Of a DNA stretch of 64,000 bases, positions 39,806 to 49,333 are shown in pieces. The notes under the pieces were generated by a model. That model worked only from the letters and a program-made list of their open reading frames with translations, searched no databases and was not told where the DNA came from. The translations under genes were made by a program, and so were the position numbers. Position 1 is the stretch's first letter. Every line of letters starts with the position of its first letter. Location of the stretch: contig NZ_AP012322.1 in assembly GCF_001025155.1 (NCBI RefSeq), positions 62,001 to 126,000 on the forward strand. Direction: 5' to 3'. The stretch comes from Bifidobacterium angulatum DSM 20098 = JCM 7096. GTDB lineage: Bacteria > Actinomycetota > Actinomycetes > Actinomycetales > Bifidobacteriaceae.

Positions 39806-39829
39806 CGGCAGTCCACTGGACTGCCGTTT
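39806..39829 (+). terminator. Terminator after the MHS transporter gene
   Basis: A perfect 9-bp stem CGGCAGTCC/GGACTGCCG with loop ACT is followed by TTTGG. Confidence 0.7.
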
Positions 39830-39950
39830 GGACGGCTCCGTTCACCAAGTGAAATCAACGGCAGATTCGTTAAAGACTTCGCCTGAATAAGGCAAGACAT
39901 AACTGAAAAAACAACTGAAAAATAACTCAATATCCATAACTAAAATTGGG

Positions 39951-39967
39951 CGTTCACGTAGTGAACA
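39951..39967. promoter_or_regulatory. Operator-like palindrome upstream of ilvC-1
   Basis: CGTTCAC-GTA-GTGAACA matches the palindrome at 38008-38024 in 15 of 17 positions. It is part of a larger inverted repeat, GGGCGTTCAC/GTGAACACCC (39948-39970). The rest of the 364-bp gap to ilvC-1 is AT-rich and holds no gene or visible leader peptide. Confidence 0.65.
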
Positions 39968-40112
39968 CCCTTGGTGCACTCCTTGGAAAATCAGACTAAA
40001 CCTACATATCGGAAAAGCCCACAAGGATAACCAGAACAGAAGATTTCTGCACAACCACGCAGAACGATGAATATCGAATAATACAACAGAAGAATCAATA
40101 AGGAGCGCCATT

Positions 40113-41165
40113 ATGGCAGCAACTATCTGGTACGAAAAGGACGCCGATCTCTCCGTGTTCGAAGGCAAGAAGGTCGCCGTTATCGGTTACGGTTCCCAGG
40201 GCCATGCCCATGCCCTGAACCTGCGTGATTCCGGTGTGGATGTCGTCGTCGGCCTGCGTCCGACCTCCAAGTCCGTGGAGTACGCCAAGGAGCAGGGTCT
40301 GGAAGTCCAGTCCGTCGCCGATGCCACCGCTGAGGCCGATGTCGTGATGATCCTGCTGCCCGATCAGTACCAGGCAGCCGTGTACAAGTCCGAAATCGAG
40401 CCGAACCTGAAGCCGGGTGCTGCTCTGGCCTTCGCTCACGGCTTCAACATCCACTACGGCTACATCAAGCCGAGCGAGGATCACCCGGTGTTCATGGTCG
40501 CCCCGAAGGGCCCGGGCCACATCGTGCGTCGTGAATACACCAACGGCCGTGGTGTGCCGGTCGTCGTCGCCGTGGAGCAGGATCCGGACGGCAAGACCTG
40601 GCCGCTGTGCCTGGCTTACGCCAAGGCTCTGGGTGCTCTGCGTGCAGGCGCCATCAAGACCACCTTCACCGAGGAGACCGAGACCGATCTGTTCGGCGAG
40701 CAGGACGTGCTCATGGGTGGCATCAACCACCTGTGCGACATGGGCTTCGATGTGCTGACCGAGGCCGGCTACCAGCCGGAGATCGCCTATTTCGAGGTGT
40801 TCCATGAGCTGAAGATGCTCGTCGACCTGGCTAACGAAGGCGGCCTGAACAAGGCCCGTTGGTCCTGCTCCGACACCGCCCAGTACGGCGATTACACCTC
40901 CACCGTCATCACCGAAGAGACCAAGAAGCGCATGCAGTACCAGCTCAAGCGCATCCAGGACGGCTCCTTCGCCAAGGAGTTCATGGATGACCAGGCCGCC
41001 GGCGCTCCGAAGTTCAAGAAGCTGCAGGAAGAGTACAGCCACCCGCACCTGGAGACCGTTGGCCCGAAGCTGCGCGCCATGTTCTCCTGGAACAACCAGG
41101 TGGATGCCGATGCCGATATGGCCGAGTCCTTCAACGGCAAGATCGCTCGTACCCAGGTTCAGTGA
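40113..41165 (+). CDS. ilvC: Ketol-acid reductoisomerase, copy 1
   Basis: This 350-residue class I (short) enzyme performs the NADPH-dependent isomerisation and reduction of 2-acetolactate or 2-aceto-2-hydroxybutyrate in valine, leucine and isoleucine synthesis. The N-terminal Rossmann domain shows [21 protein letters not shown] and the cofactor loop GLRPTSKS; the knotted C-terminal domain carries the Mg-binding stretch [10 protein letters not shown] and later the EVFHELKML region. The ribosome-binding site AAGGAG lies just upstream. It is followed by its own terminator and a second, nearly identical gene. Confidence 0.95.
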   Translation: MAATIWYEKDADLSVFEGKKVAVIGYGSQGHAHALNLRDSGVDVVVGLRPTSKSVEYAKEQGLEVQSVADATAEADVVMILLPDQYQAAVYKSEIEPNLKPGAALAFAHGFNIHYGYIKPSEDHPVFMVAPKGPGHIVRREYTNGRGVPVVVAVEQDPDGKTWPLCLAYAKALGALRAGAIKTTFTEETETDLFGEQDVLMGGINHLCDMGFDVLTEAGYQPEIAYFEVFHELKMLVDLANEGGLNKARWSCSDTAQYGDYTSTVITEETKKRMQYQLKRIQDGSFAKEFMDDQAAGAPKFKKLQEEYSHPHLETVGPKLRAMFSWNNQVDADADMAESFNGKIARTQVQ

Positions 41166-41198
41166 GATCGTTTCACTAGTCTCGTAACGAGATAACAC

Positions 41199-41232
41199 AA
41201 GCGCTGCCCGCATGTTGCGGACGGCGCTTTTT
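41199..41232 (+). terminator. Terminator after ilvC copy 1
   Basis: AAGCGCTGCCCGCA pairs with TGCGGACGGCGCTT (two internal mismatches) and is followed by TTT. In the remaining gap before copy 2 (352 bp in all), a small hairpin TGAAGGA/TCCTTCA is seen at 41418-41436. Confidence 0.75.
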
Positions 41233-41517
41233 GCGTTGTGTGGGGGTGTGCGGTCAGGTCGACCGCCGACTGTGCTGCGGGGAACATAGGGAGAAGGGCG
41301 TAGGGGTAGTACTACGGTGTCGGTGCGGCGCTGGCAGTGACTTCGGCTGTGATATGGCTCACGTTGTGGACGGAGACGGGACTGGGGGAGCATTGCCGGT
41401 AGGATAGTGCCCAGTTTTGAAGGACAAAATCCTTCACAAGACGAATAATCTGCAAACAGTAGATACCCCGGCACATAGTGCCACACCCCACTACATATAA
41501 AAGGAGTGCCAATTACC

Positions 41518-42567
41518 ATGGCTGCACAAATCTGGTACGAGAACGACGGCGATCTCTCGGTCCTCGAAGGCAAGAAGGTTGCCATCATCGGTTACGGTTC
41601 CCAGGGTCACGCCCACGCGCTGAACCTGCGTGATTCCGGTGTGGACGTCGTCGTCGGCCTGCGCCCGACCTCCAAGTCCGTCGAGCATGCCAAGGAGCAG
41701 GGCCTGGAAGTCAAGTCCGTTCCGGAAGCCGCCGCCGAAGCCGACGTCATCATGATCCTGGCTCCCGATCAGTACCAGCGCAACATCTGGAAGAACGACA
41801 TCGAGCCGAACATCAAGCCGGGCGCTGCCGTTGCCTTCGCCCACGGCTTCAACATCCACTACGGCTACATCAAGCCGAGCGAGGATCACCCGGTCTTCAT
41901 GGTCGCCCCGAAGGGCCCGGGCCACATCGTGCGTCGTGAGTACGTGAACGGCCGTGGCGTGCCGGTCGTCGTGGCCGTCGAGCAGGATCCGCGCGGTGAC
42001 GCATGGGCTCTGACCCTGGCTTACGCCAAGGCTCTGGGTGCCCTGCGTGCAGGCGCCATCAAGACCACCTTCAAGGAAGAGACCGAGACCGATCTGTTCG
42101 GCGAGCAGAACGTGCTCATGGGCGGCGTGAACAAGCTCGTCGAAATGGGCTTCGAGGTCCTCACCGACGCCGGCTACCAGCCGGAGATCGCCTACTTCGA
42201 GGTGTGCCACGAGCTGAAGATGCTCGTCGACCTCATGAACGAAGGCGGTCTGAACAAGGCCCGCTGGTCCTGCTCCGACACCGCTCAGTACGGCGATTAC
42301 ACCAACACCGTCATCAACGAGGACTGCCGCAAGCGCATGGAATACCACCTGGGCCGCATCCAGGACGGCTCCTTCGCCAAGGAGTTCATCGACGATCAGG
42401 ATGCCGGCGCTCCGAAGTTCAAGGCTCTGCAGGAAGAGTACGGCAATGTGCGCATCGAGTCCGTTGGCCCGAAGCTGCGCGCCATGTTCTCTTGGAACAA
42501 CGGCAAGGACGAGGACGCCGACATGGCGACCTTCAACGGCAAGATCGCTCGTACCCAGGTTCAGTGA
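41518..42567 (+). CDS. ilvC: Ketol-acid reductoisomerase, copy 2
   Basis: This 349-residue enzyme is a close paralogue of copy 1 and has the same [21 protein letters not shown] and [10 protein letters not shown] motifs. Most differences are conservative (for example EVCHELKML and LMNEGG here). Long stretches of the DNA, including the last 30 bases, are identical between copies. ATG 41518 has AAAAGGAG upstream with good spacing; GTG 41506 overlaps that site and is unlikely. It has its own promoter region and terminator, so the copies can be expressed independently. Confidence 0.95.
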   Translation: MAAQIWYENDGDLSVLEGKKVAIIGYGSQGHAHALNLRDSGVDVVVGLRPTSKSVEHAKEQGLEVKSVPEAAAEADVIMILAPDQYQRNIWKNDIEPNIKPGAAVAFAHGFNIHYGYIKPSEDHPVFMVAPKGPGHIVRREYVNGRGVPVVVAVEQDPRGDAWALTLAYAKALGALRAGAIKTTFKEETETDLFGEQNVLMGGVNKLVEMGFEVLTDAGYQPEIAYFEVCHELKMLVDLMNEGGLNKARWSCSDTAQYGDYTNTVINEDCRKRMEYHLGRIQDGSFAKEFIDDQDAGAPKFKALQEEYGNVRIESVGPKLRAMFSWNNGKDEDADMATFNGKIARTQVQ

Positions 42568-42595
42568 TTGCAGCCTGGTCTGATCTAGACGATTA

Positions 42596-42634
42596 GCGAA
42601 AGCGTCGCCCGCGTGTTGCGGACGACGCTTTTCG
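42596..42634 (+). terminator. Terminator after ilvC copy 2
   Basis: GCGAAAGCGTCGCCCGC pairs with GCGGACGACGCTTTTCGC around GTGTT (one mismatch). The design mirrors the terminator of copy 1. Confidence 0.75.
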
Positions 42635-42659
42635 CGTTGTATGGGGCGTTTGACGGTGA

Positions 42660-42785
42660 TTCGCCGTGCTGCCCCGGTATGCTGCCGAATCGGTCACGTT
42701 CCATATCGATTCCGCCAAGCAGGTGGAGCCGGCCGCCTTCACCGCGCCGAAGGTGCTGCGCTGCACCAACGACCTGAAACGGTGA
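42660..42785 (+). pseudogene. Remnant of a gene 3' end (possible GH2-type hydrolase)
   Basis: One frame reads FAVLPRYAAESVTFHIDSAK followed by QVEPAAFTAPKVLRCTNDLK and R, then a stop at 42783. An in-frame stop at 42657 closes it upstream, and no start or ribosome-binding site is present. The pattern (VTFHID, FTAPKVLRCTND) looks like the C-terminal beta-sandwich end of a glycoside hydrolase, perhaps a beta-mannosidase or similar GH2 protein, but this is weak. The 120-bp piece appears to be what is left after deletion of the rest. Confidence 0.5.
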
Positions 42786-42830
42786 CACCGGCGTAGCGGT
42801 GTGCAAACGGTGCGCCTAGAGAGAGGATGA

Positions 42831-42864
42831 GAAGCGCTTCGGCTCACGCTGGCTGAAGCGCTTC
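42831..42864. promoter_or_regulatory. Twin GAAGCGCTTC operators before a LacI gene
   Basis: GAAGCGCTTC, a perfect 10-bp palindrome with the central CG typical of LacI operators, occurs at 42831-42840 and again at 42855-42864, 24 bp apart. Together the copies also form a long inverted repeat. Probable autoregulatory sites of the LacI gene at 42990. Confidence 0.6.
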
Positions 42865-42989
42865 TTGCATTGCAACGCTTTGCCTCCAGCATGATGCCAA
42901 TATCAGATAGACTTATTTACAATAAGCGCGTTTTCACCCGGTCCGCCCGGGCAAGTGACAAAGACGGCATTGAGCGAAAAGAGACTGTC

Positions 42990-44033
42990 ATGGCTGGTCA
43001 AAAGAACAAGGTCACCATATTCGATGTGGCCAAAGCATCTGGCGTCTCCAGCAGTGCAGTCTCCTACGCATTGAACAACAAGCCCGGCGTATCCGAAGCC
43101 ACCCGAGCCAAGGTGCTGAAGGTCGCCAAGGGGCTTGGATGGAGACCCAACGGCGCCGCCCAGGCATTGGCCCGTGCGAACACCAGTCGCATCGGCGTGG
43201 TGCTGGCCCAGGAGGCGCGCCTGCTTTCCGCCGAACCGTACATGATGGAGCTGCTTGCCGGTTTGGGCGCCGAACTTGAGCAGCATGACTATTCGATGCT
43301 GCTTCGTTTCGCCATTGGGCGCGACAATGAAGTGGTGATTCTTAAGGATTGGATCGCCACCGGCAACGTGGACGCATTGCTGCTGGTCAACCTTGAAATG
43401 GACGATCCGCGTGTGGCATTGCTCAACGAGTATCCGGAGATGCCGGCGCTCGCCTTGTGCGATCCTTCGCTGTCTGGCGGATTGCCCGTTATGCGAAGCC
43501 TTGATATGCAAGCCGTCACCAAAGCGGTGTCGTATCTGCATGATCTGGGGCACGAGCGTATCGGTCGTGTCGGCGGTCCGGAAAGCTTCGGTCATTCCTA
43601 TATTCGCGACGCGGCGTTCTCCGATGCCGCCGCCGAGCTCGGCGTGCGATACCGCTGCCTGCATGCCGACTACACCCCCAAGGGCGGCATCGAGGCGACC
43701 AAGCGTTTACTGTCCGTCAATCCTCGCCCCACCGCCATCATCTACGACAACGATGTTATGGCCATGGCCGGCATGGGCATCGCCAGGGAAATGGGATTCG
43801 ACATCCCCGGCGATCTATCGATTATGGCGTGGGACGATTCCTTCATGTGTACTGCGGTATTCCCGCACCTGACCGTTATGGGCCGCGATATCGTCGGTTC
43901 GGGCCATCGCGCCGCCCAGCTGCTGCTCAAGCTCGTCGACGGCGAACAGGTCGGTGTGGCCGACGAATACCCGTACGAGCTGCGCGAACGCGCATCGACC
44001 GGCCCGGCTCCCGCAAGTGTCGAACAGCGGTAG
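42990..44033 (+). CDS. LacI-family transcriptional regulator
   Basis: This 347-residue regulator has the helix-turn-helix VTIFDVAKASGVSSSAVSYALN near residues 8-29 and the hinge WRPNGAAQALARA, then a sensor domain ending in the usual DDSF and AAQLLLKLVDG region. ATG 42990 fits the family N-terminus; an earlier start at 42870 adds 40 unlikely residues. It stands alone beside a hydrolase remnant, so it probably once controlled that lost gene and may now act elsewhere. Twin GAAGCGCTTC palindromes lie about 125-160 bp upstream. A hairpin follows the gene. Confidence 0.88.
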   Translation: MAGQKNKVTIFDVAKASGVSSSAVSYALNNKPGVSEATRAKVLKVAKGLGWRPNGAAQALARANTSRIGVVLAQEARLLSAEPYMMELLAGLGAELEQHDYSMLLRFAIGRDNEVVILKDWIATGNVDALLLVNLEMDDPRVALLNEYPEMPALALCDPSLSGGLPVMRSLDMQAVTKAVSYLHDLGHERIGRVGGPESFGHSYIRDAAFSDAAAELGVRYRCLHADYTPKGGIEATKRLLSVNPRPTAIIYDNDVMAMAGMGIAREMGFDIPGDLSIMAWDDSFMCTAVFPHLTVMGRDIVGSGHRAAQLLLKLVDGEQVGVADEYPYELRERASTGPAPASVEQR

Positions 44034-44097
44034 TCGTGCCGCTGGCGTGCCGCGGCAATCCGCAATCCGCGTAGACGCCATTCCACTGTGATTTCCT

Positions 44098-44125
44098 CTC
44101 TCGGCATTCGTCGCCGAGAGGTTGT
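44098..44125 (+). terminator. Hairpin between the LacI gene and rpsF
   Basis: CTCTCGGC and GCCGAGAG form an 8-bp stem with a 7-nt loop, followed by GTTGT. It probably ends the LacI transcript, before the rpsF leader. Confidence 0.55.
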
Positions 44126-44229
44126 ATCATTGAAAAGTTGCTTGTTTCAGGTCATCCGACCGCAAGCAACGCGTATACACACTCCTGCCATGGAACGTCC
44201 GTGGCCGAATAGTCCGAAGGAGGTGGGTG

Positions 44230-44526
44230 ATGTCTGCGCACAAGTACGAACTGATGTTCATCGCCGATCCTGAGCTGGATGAGCGCGGTCTGAAGAAGCT
44301 GACCGAGCAGTATCTGGAACTCGTCACCAAGGAAGGCGGTTCTGTTGACGAACCCGATTACTGGGGCCGTCGCAAGCTTGCTTACGAAATCGCCGGCAAG
44401 ACCGAGGGTAACTACGTTGTGGTGACCTACTCCGCCGAGCCTGCTACGAGCGACGAACTGGATCGTGTGCTCAACCTTAACGAATCCGTGATCCGCACGA
44501 AGATTCTTCGCAAGGACGCCAAGTAA
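44230..44526 (+). CDS. rpsF: 30S ribosomal protein S6
   Basis: This 98-residue ribosomal protein pairs with S18 on the platform of the 30S subunit. The start MSAHKYELMFIADPELDERG and the Trp-Gly-Arg-Arg-Lys-Leu-Ala-Tyr stretch (WGRRKLAYEI) near residue 40 are typical. ATG 44230 is set by AAGGAGGT at 44217-44224; GTG 44227 is too close. It heads the conserved order rpsF-ssb-rpsR-rplI. The leader just upstream contains repeated CCG triplets (CGTCCGTGGCCGAATAGTCCG) that could be an S6:S18 autoregulatory RNA, but I cannot fold it with certainty. Confidence 0.97.
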   Translation: MSAHKYELMFIADPELDERGLKKLTEQYLELVTKEGGSVDEPDYWGRRKLAYEIAGKTEGNYVVVTYSAEPATSDELDRVLNLNESVIRTKILRKDAK

Positions 44527-44578
44527 GTTTTATCGTCAGCGTTCACGCTGGATGGAAGATAAGTAAGAAGGACACGTC

Positions 44579-45220
44579 ATGGCAGGTGAAACCGTCATCA
44601 CCGTGGTGGGTAATCTCACCGCGGATCCCGAGCTGCGCACCATCGGAAGCGGCGCTTCCGTGTGCAGCTTCACCATTGCTTCGACTCCGCGCACCTATAA
44701 CCGTCAGACCGGCCAGTTTGAGGACGGTCAGGCGCTGTTCATGCGCTGCAGTGCATGGCGTGACCTTGCCAACCACTGCGCGCAGAGCCTCTCGAAGGGC
44801 ATGCGCGTCATCGCACAAGGCCGTTTGCAGCAGCGTTCCTATCAGGCACAGGACGGGTCCAACCGTACTGTGTTCGAGATGCAGGTCGATGAAATCGGCC
44901 CGTCGCTGCGCTACGCCACCGCACAGGTACAGCGCCAGTCGTCCGGTCAGGGCGGCTTCGCCGGCCGCAATAACGGCAACGCCGGGTACTCCGGCGGCGC
45001 CAGCGGCTTCGGCGGCAATGCAGGCGGCTACAACGGTGGTAATTCCGGCTTTGGCGGCAACTCCGGCTTCGGTGGCGCTCCGAGCGCACCGTCCAACCCG
45101 GTGTCCAATCAGGCGCCCGCTGCCGACCCGTGGAGCAACGGCGGCGACGGAAGCAACAGCTTCTCCACGTTCGGCGGCTCCTCCGATTTCGGTGGTGGCG
45201 ACGACGAGCCTGAGTTCTGA
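44579..45220 (+). CDS. ssb: Single-stranded DNA-binding protein
   Basis: This 213-residue protein has an OB-fold domain (residues 1-115, starting [17 protein letters not shown]) that binds ssDNA as a tetramer. A Gly/Asn/Phe-rich flexible linker follows (about 120-185), and the acidic tip DDEPEF recruits partner proteins. It lies between rpsF and rpsR, the usual place in actinobacteria, and has an AAGGA ribosome-binding site. Confidence 0.97.
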   Translation: MAGETVITVVGNLTADPELRTIGSGASVCSFTIASTPRTYNRQTGQFEDGQALFMRCSAWRDLANHCAQSLSKGMRVIAQGRLQQRSYQAQDGSNRTVFEMQVDEIGPSLRYATAQVQRQSSGQGGFAGRNNGNAGYSGGASGFGGNAGGYNGGNSGFGGNSGFGGAPSAPSNPVSNQAPAADPWSNGGDGSNSFSTFGGSSDFGGGDDEPEF

Positions 45221-45264
45221 TCATCCAGCACACTGCATTTTCAATCGTTCATAAGGAGAACATC

Positions 45265-45513
45265 ATGTCACGTAAGAGGCCGCAACCGCCGGTCAAGCCG
45301 TTCAAGAAGAAGCCGAACCCGCTGAAGACGGCGAAGGTCACCGAGATCGATTACAAGGACGTCGCTCTGCTGCGTAAGTTCATTTCCGATCGCGGCAAGA
45401 TCCGTTCCCGTCGTATCACCGGTGTCACCGTGCAGGAACAGCGTGAGATTTCGAAGGCTATCAAGAACGCCCGCGAAATGGCTCTGCTGCCGTACGCCAC
45501 CTCTGGTCGCTGA
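45265..45513 (+). CDS. rpsR: 30S ribosomal protein S18
   Basis: This 82-residue basic protein binds 16S rRNA together with S6. The core [19 protein letters not shown] and the [20 protein letters not shown] ending are diagnostic. There are no zinc-binding cysteines, so it is the C-minus form. It has an AAGGAG ribosome-binding site and belongs to the rpsF operon. Confidence 0.97.
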   Translation: MSRKRPQPPVKPFKKKPNPLKTAKVTEIDYKDVALLRKFISDRGKIRSRRITGVTVQEQREISKAIKNAREMALLPYATSGR

Positions 45514-45532
45514 GTTAGGGAGGCTATGAATC

Positions 45533-45979
45533 ATGGCTGAAACCAAGGTTATTCTTACCAAGACCGTTGCCAACCTCGGTCACTCCGGTGATGTTGTCGA
45601 AGTGAAGTCCGGCTTCGCTCGCAACTACCTCATCCCGCAGGGCCTCGCCTTTGCCTGGAACAAGGGCGCTGAGAAGCAGATTCTCGCTATGAAGCGCGCT
45701 CGTCTGGCTCAGGCTGTCGCCACCCGTGAGGATGCCGTCGCCGCCAAGGCCGCCATCGAAGGCACTGCCGTCGAGATCGCCGCCAAGGTGTCCGAGTCCG
45801 GCAAGCTGTTCGGCAGCATCTCCGCCGAGCAGATCGCCATCGCCCTTGAGGACAAGGCCGTTGTCGACCCGAAGGCCATCGAGGTCGAGTCCATCAAGAC
45901 CACCGGCGAATTCCCGGCAAAGGTCGCCCTCCACCCGGAGATCACCGCTTCCTTCTTCGTGAAGGTCGTCGCTGAGTGA
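45533..45979 (+). CDS. rplI: 50S ribosomal protein L9
   Basis: This 148-residue protein binds 23S rRNA at the base of the L1 stalk. The N-terminal domain has [30 protein letters not shown], followed by a long connecting helix and a C-terminal domain. It ends the rpsF-ssb-rpsR-rplI operon and is followed by a terminator. Confidence 0.97.
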   Translation: MAETKVILTKTVANLGHSGDVVEVKSGFARNYLIPQGLAFAWNKGAEKQILAMKRARLAQAVATREDAVAAKAAIEGTAVEIAAKVSESGKLFGSISAEQIAIALEDKAVVDPKAIEVESIKTTGEFPAKVALHPEITASFFVKVVAE

Positions 45980-46063
45980 TTTCCCCCATTCGCCGCTGCT
46001 GGCCCTCGGGGCTTGCGCGGCGGATGATTCCAGACTGAAGTACGTCTGAGCTTAAGCACAAGG

Positions 46064-46098
46064 AATCCCCCTGCACCGATTGGCGCAGGGGGATTTTC
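46064..46098 (+). terminator. Terminator of the rpsF-rplI operon
   Basis: A perfect 11-bp stem AATCCCCCTGC/GCAGGGGGATT with a 10-nt loop is followed by TTTCC. Confidence 0.85.
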
Positions 46099-46201
46099 CG
46101 TAGGTGGGCATGCTCGGCGATTGTTCGCCGAATATGGCATCGCCGCGCGGCGTCATCGGGCGCAGCGCGGCGATGTTGATTACTGTTGATCAGCGCGGAT
46201 C

Positions 46202-49180
46202 TCAGTAGTAGTAACCGTCATCGTCGAACGTGATGGTGACCTTGCCGTCCTTGATGGCGAACGACCCGTTCGCGTGGAACGTATCGGACGTGTCCGAAGG
46301 CTTCCACTCATCACCGATCTGCCATTCGTATGTGAGCTTCGCCTTGCCGCTCTTCGTGGTGAAGGACCCGTTTTCGAGATCGATGTCATTGATTTCCGGA
46401 TACTTGCTGATCGACCACGCGAAATTACGATACTCATCGTCATCGTATATGTTATAGCCGAACGGGCAGGAAGCCGGGCTGGCTTTGGTGGATTCCGCGC
46501 ATTTGTCGAGTTTGGCGTTTAACGCGCCCTCTAGGTCGCTTTCGAGCTTGGAAGTGGCCTTCACCGTGACCTCGACCGTCGACTCGTTCTGCTTGCCGGT
46601 GCGGAACGTGGTGGATTCGCCGGAAATGTAATCCGTGCTCTTCGCGGCGATGCTGTACATGCCGGGGTACAGGCGCAGTCTCCACACGTTGCCGTTCTTT
46701 TCCGCGTTCTTGGCCGTCACTGCTACCTTATTGACGGTCAGTGCTTCCGCACAATCGGGAACGGTGACATTGACCGATTTGACCAATGGCGTCGTGATCT
46801 GCCAGTTCGGGAAGATCAGGAACCTAGTACCCGACTTGTTCAGGGAAAGAGTCTCGTTGATCGTTGTGCCGTCCAGCGTATAGCTCACCGCAACGGTGGT
46901 CGTGCCGTTGCTGGTTTTCACGCTGTCGACATGCGGATTCGAGATGGTCGCGCTGTCAACCTTGGCGACGCTGTTGGACAGCAGTTTGCGCTGATCCTTG
47001 CCGATCTGCGGGTCGGCAATGCTGCTGGCCTTGTCGTAGTCGCCGCCGGCAAGCGCGGACACGTAGCTTTCCGCCACGGATTTAGCGCTGAAGACGGTCG
47101 AGCTCAGCACGCCGTAGATGATGCCAAGCGCGATGATCGCGATGGCGACGATGCCGCCGATCATGATCGTCTTCTTGGCTTTCGGGCTGAGCGGTTTCTG
47201 TTCGACTGCCGGCGCGGCGGGCGCGACGGGAGCGGGTGCAGGTGATGCCGGGGCGGCGATTGGCTGCGGAGCCGACGCTGTAGGGGCTACAGGGGCAGTG
47301 GGCGCGACGGTTTGCGTGGGTGCGGGCTGCGTGGGTGCGGGCTGCGCGGACGCGGGCTGGGCCATTGTCTGCTGCATCTGCACTGTAGGCACGGCAGTGG
47401 CGGTCCTGACCGCCTTAGGCATGCCGAACTGCGGATCGCAGGCTTTGACGTAATCGACCACGTTCTGCGGCGTCTGCTGCACGGTGCCGCCGACGAACAT
47501 CCTCCACAGACCCGGAAGTGATGTGATCACCGTCGGTCCGAACGACAACGCGAGCGCCTCGATGGCGAACATCCAGATTCCGGCGACAAAGCAGTACCAC
47601 AGGGGAACAGTCAAGGAAACCTTGTAGGAGTCGTAGTAGGCGGCGAAGCTCGTGAACGCGAATTCCACGACGAGCCAGAACGCCATCATCGCTACGGGAG
47701 CCTTCCACGTGTTTTCCCATTTGGCGTAATACTGGTCATACATGTTGCGTGCCGATGCGCGCAGCGCGATGTACAGTGTGGCGACTACGAACAGCACGAA
47801 GCAGAGCCACAACGCCCACGCATACTGGAAATGGCCGGTGAGCTTGAACAAGGTGAACGTGATGCCGGAACCGCTGCCGGAGAACGCCGCGGAAATGCCG
47901 CCGAGTGACGCCATGGAGTGCAGGATGAACGGGAGAGCGGGCAATAGCAGCGGAATCAGCAATACGCCGGCGAGGACGTTGCCTGCGGAGGCCGCCACGG
48001 CGATCAGCGCAATCAACCCAAGCACGAGGAACAGTGCGCCGTACATGGCCACGGCTTCGACGAACGTGCGCACGAAACCGCGCACGCGATGCGCCCAGCG
48101 CCACCCTGCGGTGAACACGTTACCGGAATCGGGGGCGTACTGCGCCAGCGCGTAGCCGGCCAAGGCGCCGAGACCGGCCAGCACGAACGCCATGAAGAAC
48201 GTGCGGAAGGATGCGCCGGACAGCGAAACGGATGCGGAGAACGGTCCGTAGGATCCGCCCGCTGACAAGGGGAGCGCGGCCGCGAGGACCACGATCACCA
48301 GGCCGGACAGCAGGCCGACGATGCCGGAACCGATTACGCCGGTCCATTTGAAATGCACCGCATGCTTGCGGGCCAGCATGTAGATGCCGAACGCCGCGCC
48401 GAGCATCAGCGCGATGCCGGGCAGGCCGACCGGGAGGCACAGGTGGGTGCCGTTGTCGCTATAGTCTGAGAATCCCGAGGCGCCGGTCGTCATGTTCAAC
48501 GAACCGGAGATGCCCATCACGAGCACCGTGATGACGATTTGTAGGATATTCGGCGTGTTGTAGTCCCCGCCGGAATCCGTCAGCATGTTTGAGACACTGG
48601 ACATGCCGGGAATGTCGGAAAGCGTGCCTTCAAGATTGTCGCCTGCGAAGAAGAACGCGATGGAGCCGAGCAGTGCGAGCACCAGGGCGGCGGCCAGACC
48701 GATGCCGAGACCGGCACCCATGGTGGCGATGGATTCCGTCTTGGTCAGAGCGGCGACGGTGGGATTGGTTGCCGTCTGTTGGGGCGCGGGAGCAGCCGGT
48801 GCGGCTGTTGGGAATTGCTGTGTCGGCTGTTCCTGCGGGGCGGCGGGCGCGGTCTGGAACTGCTGTGTCGGCTGGTTTTGCAGCGCAACAGGCGCAGCGG
48901 ATGCGGCAGGTGCGTCCGGCACGGGCGCAGATGCTGCCGGAGCCGTGGGCGTTGTTGGGGCCGTGGGCGTTGCCGGAGTGCTTGCTGTTACAGGAGCGGA
49001 AGTGATGGCCTCCGTAGGCGCTTCCTGTGCCGTGTCGGCTGGAGCCGCATCGGAGACAGCCGCATCGGAGACAGCTGGTTCGGCGGCCTCGGCGGCTTGC
49101 GGTGGTGTGAGCGGAGAGCCGCAGAAACCGCAGAAACGCGATTCCTTGTCGGTCGGCTTGCCGCAATTCGGACATGACAT
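46202..49180 (-). CDS. Large zinc-ribbon multi-pass membrane protein, unknown function
   Basis: This 992-residue protein begins with a zinc ribbon (MSCPNCGKPTDKESRFCGFCG; Cys 3, 6, 17, 20). A Pro/Ala/Thr-rich disordered region follows to about residue 145, then about ten membrane helices up to about residue 590. A second Pro/Ala-rich linker, another membrane helix near 665 (IMIGGIVAIAIIALGIIYGV) and a large C-terminal extracellular part (about 690-992) complete it. The C-terminal part contains a segment like WRLRLYPGMYSIAAKSTDYI, reminiscent of TcaA-type envelope proteins. It is divergent from a second zinc-ribbon membrane protein at 49334, suggesting a joint envelope function. The exact role is unknown. 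Confidence 0.8.
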   Translation of the reverse strand: MSCPNCGKPTDKESRFCGFCGSPLTPPQAAEAAEPAVSDAAVSDAAPADTAQEAPTEAITSAPVTASTPATPTAPTTPTAPAASAPVPDAPAASAAPVALQNQPTQQFQTAPAAPQEQPTQQFPTAAPAAPAPQQTATNPTVAALTKTESIATMGAGLGIGLAAALVLALLGSIAFFFAGDNLEGTLSDIPGMSSVSNMLTDSGGDYNTPNILQIVITVLVMGISGSLNMTTGASGFSDYSDNGTHLCLPVGLPGIALMLGAAFGIYMLARKHAVHFKWTGVIGSGIVGLLSGLVIVVLAAALPLSAGGSYGPFSASVSLSGASFRTFFMAFVLAGLGALAGYALAQYAPDSGNVFTAGWRWAHRVRGFVRTFVEAVAMYGALFLVLGLIALIAVAASAGNVLAGVLLIPLLLPALPFILHSMASLGGISAAFSGSGSGITFTLFKLTGHFQYAWALWLCFVLFVVATLYIALRASARNMYDQYYAKWENTWKAPVAMMAFWLVVEFAFTSFAAYYDSYKVSLTVPLWYCFVAGIWMFAIEALALSFGPTVITSLPGLWRMFVGGTVQQTPQNVVDYVKACDPQFGMPKAVRTATAVPTVQMQQTMAQPASAQPAPTQPAPTQTVAPTAPVAPTASAPQPIAAPASPAPAPVAPAAPAVEQKPLSPKAKKTIMIGGIVAIAIIALGIIYGVLSSTVFSAKSVAESYVSALAGGDYDKASSIADPQIGKDQRKLLSNSVAKVDSATISNPHVDSVKTSNGTTTVAVSYTLDGTTINETLSLNKSGTRFLIFPNWQITTPLVKSVNVTVPDCAEALTVNKVAVTAKNAEKNGNVWRLRLYPGMYSIAAKSTDYISGESTTFRTGKQNESTVEVTVKATSKLESDLEGALNAKLDKCAESTKASPASCPFGYNIYDDDEYRNFAWSISKYPEINDIDLENGSFTTKSGKAKLTYEWQIGDEWKPSDTSDTFHANGSFAIKDGKVTITFDDDGYYY

Positions 49181-49333
49181 TGGACAAATACCTCTTTTTC
49201 TTACGTAGAACAGTGCGTCGCCGCACGTTCCATCTATTTTAAGGGGGTATTACGCAGATACGAGTTTTGTTTGGGGAAAGGCCGGTTGTGTAGAATTCCT
49301 GATGGGATGTTTTCACGAGAGAGGGGAACGCCG

